Source: an uncultured Clostridia bacterium
GTDB lineage: Bacteria > Bacillota > Clostridia > Oscillospirales > Oscillospiraceae
Assembly (NCBI GenBank): GCA_946060825.1
Contig: CAMGPO010000056.1
Span: forward strand, 1-7,322
DNA length: 7,322 bases
Reading direction: 5' to 3'
A model generated the notes under the pieces. It searched no databases and was not told the DNA's origin. It saw nothing but the letters and a program-made list of their open reading frames with translations. Both the position numbers and the translations under genes were made by a program. Position 1 is the first letter of the stretch. Each line of letters opens with the position of its first letter. This document shows, piece after piece, positions 1-7,100 of the stretch.

Positions 1-1
1 T

Positions 2-106
2 ACTCCGATCCGTCTGGGCGGCGCCCCGGAGGAAGCGGGCGTGGCCCGGTATGAGACGCTGCTGGATTTTGTGAATGACCGGTTTGGTCGGGAGGAATCG
101 CAATGA
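2..106 (+). CDS. C-terminal end of an unidentified protein (5'-truncated by window edge)
   Basis: The frame is open from base 2 and ends at TGA 104-106, giving 34 residues that finish in LLDFVNDRFGREESQ. About two thirds of its codons end in G or C, like the neighbouring genes. Its stop overlaps the ATG of the isomerase gene (ATGA at 103-106), which suggests translational coupling and one operon. The fragment is too short for a family call. Its run IRLGG followed by YETLLDFVN vaguely recalls the C-terminal tail of HAD-type sugar phosphatases such as heptose-bisphosphate phosphatase, which often sit beside gmhA, but this is a guess from context. A sugar nucleotidyltransferase or kinase is equally possible. 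Confidence 0.6.
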   Translation, partial: TPIRLGGAPEEAGVARYETLLDFVNDRFGREESQ

Positions 107-750
107 GAGAATCAATCGCCCAGTCCCTGACGGAGCTGACGGCCCGCTATCCGAAGCTGGAGCCCCTGCACGCCCAGCTGGCCGAAGCCTTCCGGATGCT
201 GAAGGACTGCTATGAACGGGGCGGTAAGCTGCTCGTGGCGGGCAACGGCGGCTCCTGCGCCGACGCGGAGCACATCGTCGGCGAGCTGATGAAGGAATTC
301 AAGCGGAAGCGCCCACTGGACGCCGCCCTGCGGCAGCGTCTCGCGGAGATCGACCCGGTGCGCGGCCCGAGGCTGGCGGAGAGCGTCCAGCGGGGCCTCC
401 CGGCGGTGGCCCTTTCTTCCCATCCCTCCCTCAATACGGCCTTCCTCAACGACGTTGGCTCGGAGGGGATGTTCGCCCAGCAGATCAACGTCCTGGGCCG
501 CGAGGGCGACGTATTCCTGGCCATCTCCACCTCGGGCAATTCGCGGAACATTGCCTGCGCCTGCGTGATGGCAAAGGCGAAGGGCATACAGGTGCTTGGC
601 CTGACGGGCAAGACCGGCGGCGTCCTCAGGGAGCTGGCCGACCTGGCGCTGGTCATGCCGGAGACGGAGACCTACCGGATTCAGGAGCTGCACCTGCCGG
701 TCTACCACTGGCTGTGCATGGCCCTGGAGGAGCAGTTCTTTGCGGAGTGA
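103..750 (+). CDS. gmhA: Phosphoheptose isomerase (D-sedoheptulose 7-phosphate isomerase), SIS domain, GmhA family
   Basis: GmhA converts sedoheptulose 7-phosphate to D-glycero-D-manno-heptose 7-phosphate, the first committed step to nucleotide-activated heptose, in the cytoplasm. The 215 residues form one SIS domain. Visible motifs are AGNGGS (46-51), DAEH with H57, E61, the phosphate-binding STSGNS (142-147), GLTGK (166-170) and RIQELH (192-197), with H202 five residues further on. H57, E61, Q194 and H202 align with the metal-binding and catalytic His/Glu/Gln/His set of characterised GmhA enzymes, so activity is expected. The protein is about 23 residues longer than E. coli GmhA, mainly through an insert at roughly 72-98. 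The start is supported by GGAGGAA at 91-97, five bases upstream of the ATG, and by the ATGA overlap with the preceding gene. In a Gram-positive the heptose would go to S-layer, capsule or protein glycans rather than LPS. The exact substrate could differ, since SIS isomerases resemble one another. Confidence 0.88.
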   Translation: MRESIAQSLTELTARYPKLEPLHAQLAEAFRMLKDCYERGGKLLVAGNGGSCADAEHIVGELMKEFKRKRPLDAALRQRLAEIDPVRGPRLAESVQRGLPAVALSSHPSLNTAFLNDVGSEGMFAQQINVLGREGDVFLAISTSGNSRNIACACVMAKAKGIQVLGLTGKTGGVLRELADLALVMPETETYRIQELHLPVYHWLCMALEEQFFAE

Positions 751-831
751 CGCCGTGGGGACCGGGAATAGCAGCATGCCGGCGTGACGGCAAAAAAATA
801 AGATACCGAATGCGGTATTGGAGGAACAAGA
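751..831 (+). other. Intergenic region between isomerase and GT-C gene
   Basis: This 81-base gap holds two small inverted repeats. The first, TGCCG (777-781) with CGGCA (788-792), is followed by an A-run on the + strand rather than a T-run. The second lies next to the ribosome binding site and is listed separately. I see no convincing -35/-10 pair and no intrinsic terminator in either orientation, so read-through from the isomerase gene is the simplest reading. The AT-rich patch at 792-804 stands out in this GC-rich window. Confidence 0.5.
803..826 (+). promoter_or_regulatory. Small hairpin abutting the Shine-Dalgarno of the GT-C gene
   Basis: ATACCG (803-808) and CGGTAT (813-818) are perfect complements around a four-base loop (809-812). 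A G-T wobble at 802/819 can extend the stem. The Shine-Dalgarno GGAGGAA (820-826) begins right after the stem and sits five bases before ATG 832, which fixes that start over the Met codon at 850. The hairpin leaves the Shine-Dalgarno single-stranded. It could tune initiation or block 5' decay, but a six-base stem can also occur by chance. Confidence 0.35.
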
Positions 832-3099
832 ATGACAGATGAGAACAAAATGCCGCGCTCCCGGGGGAAGCGCGGGGCGTATTGGACCGCGGGTGCGCTT
901 GGCGCTGCCACGGTCGTGTGGTTCGTTCTGTCGATGTGCCTTGGCAGCGTCTGGAGATGGACTTTCTTGCAGCCGGAATATTGGCTGGCCGTCCTCGAGC
1001 TGACGGTTCTGTGTGTTGCACTGGTCGCCGCCGCGTATTTTCCCCGGAAGAGATGGCAGCGCTTCCTGCTGATTCTGGCGCTTGCCGCGGTGTTTTCCTT
1101 CCTGCACTCGTTCTTTTTCGCGTTGCTGGTGGGCATGCTGTACGCCTGCGTTCTCTGGATGACGGGCTATCTGCTCTGCTCGCTTCTGGCGCGGGAACGG
1201 CGCGGCCAGATTCCGGCCTGCCTGCTGCTGGGCATGGCGGGGATGCTTCTGCTGGTTTGCGTTTGCTCTCTGCTGAGGTTCGGAACCTCCAGTGACCTGC
1301 GGGACGTTCTGAAGGTGCTGATCCCGCTGGAGCTGGTTCTCTGCCGGAAAAAGCTGGCGGAGCTCTGGCGCCGGTGCAGAGCGGCGGGCGGAGAATGCTC
1401 CCGCATGGAATTCCCGGATGCTTTGCTGCTGGGTGGAATCCTGACGGCGTTCCTGCTGCAGCTTGGCCGGGCCTGCATCTCGCTGGACTATGACTCCCTC
1501 TGGTATGGCCTGCGCTCGGATGCCATGCTGGCGCCCTTTACCGGCATCTATGACCGGGTGATCTCCACGGGCTGCGTCTATGTCTACCCCAAGGCGATCG
1601 AGGCGCTGGCCCTGCCCTTCAATATCCCCTCGACTTACAGTTTTGTCTACGCGGTTAACCTGATGTTTGCCGCGTGCCTGCTGTACCTGGTTTACCGGAT
1701 TGTCTGCCTGTTCTGCAACCGGCGGACGGCCCTTTTCTCCACGCTCTGCTGCGCGGTCACGCCGGGCATCATGAATATGGCGGTCACGGCGAAATCGGAT
1801 ACCGCCACGCTGCTGATCCAGCTGATTCTGCTGTACTACGCCCTGGAAGCCATCCAGAAGCGTAGTGGTGGGGCCCTCGGAATGGCGTTTGCGGCCGGGG
1901 TATTCTCGCTGGCCTTCAAAACGTCCAGCTTTGTCTTTACGCCGCTGCTCCTGCTGACGGCGATCCTTGTTTCCTGTGTCCGCAGCGTGCGGATCCGGGT
2001 TCGGGATCTCGCACCCCTGCTGCCGGTGCTGCTGGCTCTGGTGCTGATCTTCCTGCGGACCTATCTGCTGACCGGAAGAATCATTACCTCCTTTTTCACG
2101 GGGCTTCAGGACGCGATGGGGCTGACCTATCAGTTCCCCTACGCGGTTCGTGCCACAGTCTGGGGCAGCGCCATCGCCGACTTTTTCTCCTCCCCGCAGA
2201 TGCTGCTCGGCCGGCTGACCAGGATTCCCCAGTTCCTCTTCCTGCCGACCAGCAAGGAGCTCGACCACGTCATCATCGCGTGGCCCGGCCTGCTGTTCTC
2301 GGTCACATGGATTCTGGAGGCCGGAAGTGTGCTGTTCCATCCCGGAAGAACACTGCGCCGCGCGAAGCAGGAGCCGGTATACGGCCTGCTCCTGCTGTCT
2401 CTGGTTCTGGTCAGCGCGGTGAGCTTCGGATGCATTGTGTTTCTGCGCAAGCCAGACGGGAATTACTTCATGCTGATGTATGCCCTGACCTTCCTCTTCG
2501 CGCCGCAGGAGCTTGCGGTAAGGCGGGAAAACCGGTATTTCGAAACCGGGCTGGTCGTGGTCCCGCTGGTTCTCTGCGGCTATGTGATGTGCCTGCTTTC
2601 CAGCTGGTCCTGGAGCGTCGGCCTGACGCCGATTCGGCTGAACCACTACGGCTTTTTCAACCACGAAGGTGAAAACCTCGTCTACTATGAACAGATCGGA
2701 ATCACGGAGACGGCCAATTACCTGCGTACGGAGTGCGGCGGGCAGGCCAGGGTGATGACGGTCACGGGCGAAACGCCGCGGATCCTGACGCTGCCGGCGA
2801 TTGCGGACTCCTGGGAGGATCTGGTGGAGTGGGGCACGGCGGATCTGGGCCGGACGCCGGAGGGCTTCTCCGCCTACTGCAGCGCCGCTGGGATCACGTA
2901 CCTGCTGATTGAGGAGGACTATCTCGCGGAGAACGCCCAGGCCCTGTCCGTGCTGCAGTCCCTCGTTTCCGAGGGCTGGATGCAAACTGTGATGCGGGAG
3001 AACGGCTTCTGGCTGGTTCGCTGCGGCCTCGAAGACGCGGAACCGGACGCGGAGCTCACAGCCATGCTTTTGGGAATTGTTCCGGCGGCTTCGGAATAA
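832..3099 (+). CDS. Polytopic membrane glycosyltransferase, GT-C fold (GT39/ArnT-like superfamily)
   Basis: This 755-residue protein has about 13-16 hydrophobic segments between residues 16 and 592, then a soluble tail (about 593-755). GT-C enzymes take sugars from polyprenyl-phosphate donors and transfer them to acceptors on the outer face of the membrane. The family call rests on topology and two signatures. One is an acidic loop directly after a membrane helix (LDYDSLWYGL, 218-227, with D219 and D221 as candidate catalytic acids). The other is a KSD motif (321-323) at the head of the next helix cluster, where GT-C proteins commonly carry K-x-[DE]. The tail has the alternating alpha/beta look of GT-C C-terminal domains (NYLRTE about 624; GITYLLIEEDY near 685-700). 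About 190 residues with five or six hydrophobic segments precede the catalytic loop, which is more than usual. Donor and acceptor cannot be read from the sequence. The adjoining GT2 gene probably supplies the donor. Sugar specificity and a role as a protein or glycan transferase stay open. Confidence 0.75.
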   Translation: MTDENKMPRSRGKRGAYWTAGALGAATVVWFVLSMCLGSVWRWTFLQPEYWLAVLELTVLCVALVAAAYFPRKRWQRFLLILALAAVFSFLHSFFFALLVGMLYACVLWMTGYLLCSLLARERRGQIPACLLLGMAGMLLLVCVCSLLRFGTSSDLRDVLKVLIPLELVLCRKKLAELWRRCRAAGGECSRMEFPDALLLGGILTAFLLQLGRACISLDYDSLWYGLRSDAMLAPFTGIYDRVISTGCVYVYPKAIEALALPFNIPSTYSFVYAVNLMFAACLLYLVYRIVCLFCNRRTALFSTLCCAVTPGIMNMAVTAKSDTATLLIQLILLYYALEAIQKRSGGALGMAFAAGVFSLAFKTSSFVFTPLLLLTAILVSCVRSVRIRVRDLAPLLPVLLALVLIFLRTYLLTGRIITSFFTGLQDAMGLTYQFPYAVRATVWGSAIADFFSSPQMLLGRLTRIPQFLFLPTSKELDHVIIAWPGLLFSVTWILEAGSVLFHPGRTLRRAKQEPVYGLLLLSLVLVSAVSFGCIVFLRKPDGNYFMLMYALTFLFAPQELAVRRENRYFETGLVVVPLVLCGYVMCLLSSWSWSVGLTPIRLNHYGFFNHEGENLVYYEQIGITETANYLRTECGGQARVMTVTGETPRILTLPAIADSWEDLVEWGTADLGRTPEGFSAYCSAAGITYLLIEEDYLAENAQALSVLQSLVSEGWMQTVMRENGFWLVRCGLEDAEPDAELTAMLLGIVPAASE

Positions 3100-3138
3100 A
3101 AACAGAATCACACCATTGTTTGTTGGAGGTATACGCTT
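3100..3138 (+). other. Short spacer between GT-C and GT2 genes
   Basis: This spacer of 39 bases is comparatively AT-rich and carries the Shine-Dalgarno GGAGG at 3125-3129, nine bases before ATG 3139. No terminator hairpin or promoter is visible, which supports co-transcription of the two glycosyltransferase genes. Confidence 0.6.
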
Positions 3139-4080
3139 ATGGCACGCTACAGCATCGTGATACCCTGCTACCGCTCTTCCAAAACCATCGAAAAGGTGGT
3201 CGCCCTCACGGCGGAGGAGCTGGAACGGCTTGGGCTGTCCGATTATGAATTCGTCCTGGTCAACGACTGTTCGCCGGATGGCGGCGAGACCATCGCCGCA
3301 TTGTACCGGCTGGCAGATGCCCACGACTATGTCAAGGTGGTGAACCTCGGGAAGAACGCCGGGCAGCACAATGCCACGATGGCCGGACTCAACTACGCCA
3401 GCGGCGACTTCATCATCTCCATGGATGACGATATGCAGACGCGGCCGTCGGAGATCATCAAGCTGAAGACCAGGATGGACGAGGGCTTCGACATCGTATT
3501 TGGCTACTATGAGAAGAAGCGGGAGAGTCTGTTCCGGCGGATGGGCAGCGCCCTGAATTCCTGGACTGTCCGGATGCTGATCCACAAGCCGAAATGGCTG
3601 AAGACCTCGAGCTTCTGGATGATACGCCGCTATGTGCGGGACTACCTGATCCGGGACACCCATCCGGACGTCCACCTGCAGAGCCTCTTCCTGCGCACCA
3701 GCAGCAACATTGCCTGCGTTCCGATCGAGCACTTCGCGCGGGAGGTCGGGACCTCCACCTACACGCTGAAAAAGCTCATCAAGCTCTATACCAACATCGT
3801 CGGCTTCTCGTCGGCTCCGTTGAATTTCCTGATGGTTCTGGGCTGCGTTTTCGCCGCCGGCGGTCTCGCCGCGGACCTTGTAGCCCTGATCGTCAACCTG
3901 ATCCGGCCGGAGTTTCATGCCGTCTGGACGGCGCTGTTTGGCACGGGCTTTTTCCTGACCGGCGTGCTGCTGGCTGCGATGGGCCTGGTCGGCAGCTATG
4001 TCAGCCGCATCCAGATGGGCCAGACGCAGGCGCCGCAGTTTGTGGTGCGCGATCTCCGGAATCTCGAAGAAAAAGAGTGA
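3139..4080 (+). CDS. Polyprenyl-phosphate glycosyltransferase, GT2 family (GtrB/ArnC/DPM1-like)
   Basis: Enzymes of this family transfer a sugar from a nucleotide donor to undecaprenyl phosphate on the cytoplasmic face of the membrane. The 313-residue protein starts with the GT-A fold: SIVIPCYRSS (5-14), the VNDCSPDGG loop (41-49), NLGKNAGQHNAT (69-80), and the DDDMQ acidic motif (96-100) whose aspartates bind the metal and nucleotide sugar. Two hydrophobic helices at about 228-253 and 265-288 form the membrane anchor typical of GtrB, ArnC and related proteins, and the length is normal. It lies 39 bases after the GT-C gene. This pairing of lipid-sugar synthase and GT-C transferase is common in glycan and protein modification loci, and suggests that its product is the GT-C donor. 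The sugar (glucose, mannose, aminoarabinose or other) cannot be predicted. The family call is strong; the gene symbol is left blank because several names fit. Confidence 0.88.
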   Translation: MARYSIVIPCYRSSKTIEKVVALTAEELERLGLSDYEFVLVNDCSPDGGETIAALYRLADAHDYVKVVNLGKNAGQHNATMAGLNYASGDFIISMDDDMQTRPSEIIKLKTRMDEGFDIVFGYYEKKRESLFRRMGSALNSWTVRMLIHKPKWLKTSSFWMIRRYVRDYLIRDTHPDVHLQSLFLRTSSNIACVPIEHFAREVGTSTYTLKKLIKLYTNIVGFSSAPLNFLMVLGCVFAAGGLAADLVALIVNLIRPEFHAVWTALFGTGFFLTGVLLAAMGLVGSYVSRIQMGQTQAPQFVVRDLRNLEEKE

Positions 4081-4128
4081 GTATGCCTGCCTGAGCAGGG
4101 CATGAAAGCGCGCGAAGGGGGAGTAACG
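4081..4128 (+). other. Intergenic spacer with an imperfect hairpin, before the secreted protein gene
   Basis: ATGCCTGC (4083-4090) pairs with GCAGGGCAT (4095-4103) around a CTGA loop, with one bulged G at 4098. No T-run follows, so this is not a standard intrinsic terminator. It could reduce read-through or stabilise mRNA ends, giving different levels of the transferases and the secreted protein. An ATG inside the 3' arm (4102-4104) is in frame with the next gene but is a poorer start than 4129. Confidence 0.4.
4116..4123 (+). promoter_or_regulatory. Ribosome binding site that sets the start of the secreted protein
   Basis: AGGGGGAG lies five bases before ATG 4129. An in-frame ATG at 4102 would add nine residues (MKAREGGVT) in front of the signal peptide. 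However, it has only a weak GCAGGG upstream, and this purine-rich site would then lie inside the coding sequence. Starting at 4129 gives a standard signal peptide (MKKRILAM...), so 4129 is chosen. Confidence 0.7.
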
Positions 4129-7100
4129 ATGAAGAAACGGATCCTTGCCATGATTCTCGCGGCGGCACTGGCGCTGTCCTGTGTGTCGGAGGTGGTGTTT
4201 GCTGCGGCGGCTCCGCCGGCGGAGCAGGGGATTCTGGAATGCAGCCAGGTAAACCCGCTGTACGTCGGAATCCAGCGGGAGGAGGATCTCAGAAAGCCCG
4301 GAAACGCGCCGGGTACCAGTACATACAGTGCGAGTGGGTCGGTGGAGTACGAACCGGACGAGAATGTCCTCGCCGCCCAGATTCGGGAGGCCATGGTCGC
4401 CCGTCAGGCCGACATCACGGTCTACTGGGAGACGGAGTCTAAGCCGACAGACGCGATCTTTTACCGGCTCGTTGAGCTCGCCATTGCGGAGACGGGGAAT
4501 CCGGACGAGGGCGACTATATCCGCTATACCTACGGCGGCTGGAGCGCCAAGGGTTCCTTCAGCCAGAGCGGCTCCGTGTATCGCTGCACGCTGACCTATG
4601 CCATGACCTATTACACGACGGCGGAGCAGGAGCAGGAGATGAACACGGCGGTGCGGGAGGTCCTGAGCGGCTTCGGCTTTGCATCGTCCATCTCGAATGT
4701 GAAGAAGATCCGGACAATCTATGACTATATCTGCACCCACGTGACCTATGACTATGACAATCTGGAGGATGACAACTACAAGCTCAAATTCACGGCCTAT
4801 GCAGCGCTGGTGAATGGAACGGCGGTCTGCCAAGGGTATGCGGTGCTCCTCTACCGGCTGCTGCTGGAGAGCGGCGTTTCCTGCCGCGTCATCGCCGGAA
4901 CCGGCAATGGCGGCGCCCATGCCTGGAATATCGCCGGGCTGAACGGCGTCTACTACAATGCGGACAGCACCTGGGACGCAAGCAATGCCGGAGCGGGGTT
5001 GGCCTATGAATACTATCTCCGCTGCGACTCTGAGTTTCCGGACCACACGAGAAACGAGGAGTTTACGACCGAGGCGTTCTACGCGGCATATCCCATGTCG
5101 GAAACCAGCTACGAATCCACCCCCGGCGACGAAACGGTCTGGAGCTTGTCGGAGGACGGCACGCTGACCGTCTCCGGCAGCGGCCCCATGGCGGACTATG
5201 CCCAGGCGTCGGACGCGCCCTGGTATTCCCGCAAGACGGAAATCACGGAGATCGCGGTGGAAAGCGGCGTAACCTCCGTTGGAGCCCGGGCGTTTTGCGG
5301 CTGCACCGCCCTGACCGACGTGCGGATTGCCGATACCGTCGGAAGCATCGGGGCCTATGCGTTCCAGGGGGCGAAGGCGCTGCAGAACGTGATCTTTGCG
5401 GGCAATGCGCCGGAGCTGGGCGAAAATGCCTTTGCGGACTGTGCCGGCGGCTTTGTGATCTCCTACTATGAGGGGACGACCGGATGGGACAGTGCGGTCT
5501 GGGCCGGGTATACGAAACAGGCGCTCCACGTGGGCGAATGGGTTGTCGACACCGCGCCGACCTGCGCGGAGCCCGGCAGCAGGCACATCGACTGCACATA
5601 CTGCGGCAAAACCATTACGGAATCGATCCCGACGACGGAGCATACGGTGTCCGTGGATGCGGCGGTGGATCCGACCTGCACCGAGGACGGCCTGACGGAA
5701 GGGAGCCACTGCTCCGTCTGCGGGGCGGTTCTGGTGAAACAGGAGACTGTTCCCGCGACCGGACACACCGAAGCTGCCGATCCGGCGGTTCCCGCCACCT
5801 GCACCGAAGACGGCTTGACGGAGGGGAGCCACTGCTCCATCTGCGGGGCGGTTCTGGTCAAACAGGAGACCATTCCTGCGGCTGGACACAGCTGGGACGA
5901 CGGAGCGGTGACCAGGGAACCCACGGAGACCGAAGAGGGGATCCGCACCTACACCTGTACGGTCTGCGGCGAAACCAGAACGGAGAAGATTCCCACCCTG
6001 GAGCACGTCCACAACTATACGGCCGTCGTGACAGAGCCGACCTGCACGGAGGAGGGCTACACGACCTATACCTGCGCCTGCGGCGACAGCTATGTCGACG
6101 ACACGGTTCCCGCCCTGGGCCATACGGAAGCGGCGGACGCGGCGGTGGAGCCGACCTGTACGGAGACAGGTCTGACTGAGGGCTCGCACTGCTCTGTCTG
6201 CGGAGCGATTCTGGTCAAACAGGAGACCGTTCCTGCTACCGGCCACACCGAAGCTGCCGACCCGGCGGTTCCCGCTACCTGTACCGAAGACGGCCTGACG
6301 GAGGGGAGCCACTGCTCCGTTTGTGGAGCGGTTCTGGTGAAGCAGGAGACCGTTCCTGCGGCTGGCCACAACTGGGACGGCGGAACGGTGACCAAAGAGG
6401 CCACCGAAACTGAGGCCGGCGTCCGGACCTACACCTGTACGGTCTGCGGAGAGACCAAAACCGAGGAAATCCCGCCGCTGAGCCACGTTCACAGCTATAC
6501 GGCCGTGGTGACGGAGCCGACCTGCACCGAGGCGGGCTATACGACCTACACCTGCGCCTGCGGTGATAGCTATACAGCCGACGAGGTTCCGGCCTCGGGC
6601 CATACGGAAGTGGCGGATGCGGCAGTGGAGCCGACGGCCACACAGACCGGCCTGACTGAGGGAAGCCACTGCGCGGTTTGCGGGGAGACCCTGAAGGCGC
6701 AGGAGGTAATTCCGGCGCTGGGCCTGCGGGATGTGACGATGACGGATGCGAAGCCCTATGTGGACGGCGTCATCGTGAGCTGGGAGGCTGTAGAGGAAGC
6801 ACGCTTCTATCAGCTCTTCCGCCGTGCGGCGGATGAAACGAGCTGGACGCTGCTGACCAATACCAGCGGTACGGCTTATAAGGATAGTTCCGCGGAAGCG
6901 GACGTGAAGTATTACTACAAGACCAGAGCGCGGGACGGCAGCGTGATGAGCAGCCTCGATATTGCGGCAGTCTCGGCGAAGATCCCAACCTCCCTCGCAG
7001 ATGTAAAGATGGAGAGCGCCGCGGCGTATCCGGATGGGATCATCGTCCGCTGGGGCGTAGTCGAGGGCGCGATTCTGTACCAGGTCTACCGCCGTGCCTC

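Noticed and set aside
777..799. Inverted repeat followed by an A-run, considered as a terminator
   Set aside because: The stem is only five base pairs. The homopolymer is A on the + strand; on the - strand the T-run would come before the stem, not after it. It fits an intrinsic terminator in neither direction.
3594..4094. Open frame on the + strand overlapping the GT2 gene (166 codons)
   Set aside because: It is a shifted-frame shadow of the GT2 gene, with no family motifs and no ribosome binding site.
4083..4103. Hairpin after the GT2 gene, considered as a terminator
   Set aside because: It has a bulge and no T-run, and the next ribosome binding site follows within 15 bases. I keep it only as a possible mRNA structure.
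4102..4128. Upstream in-frame ATG at 4102 as the start of the secreted protein
   Set aside because: It has a weak ribosome binding site and would put the strong AGGGGGAG site inside the gene. ATG 4129 gives a classical signal peptide.
4171..4182. Cys18 in the signal peptide considered as a lipoprotein attachment site
   Set aside because: The residues before it (A-L-S) do not match a standard lipobox, and a VFA|A signal peptidase I site follows at residues 23-26.
5484..6179. Open frame on the + strand, out of frame with the secreted protein (231 codons, Gly/Arg-rich)
   Set aside because: It lies wholly inside the Cys/His repeat array in another frame, and its repetitiveness just mirrors the DNA repeats. 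No signal, motif or ribosome binding site supports it.
5641..6723. Regular repeats considered as a CRISPR array
   Set aside because: Units are 117-123 bases, in frame, imperfect, without unique spacers, and lie within a continuous coding region.
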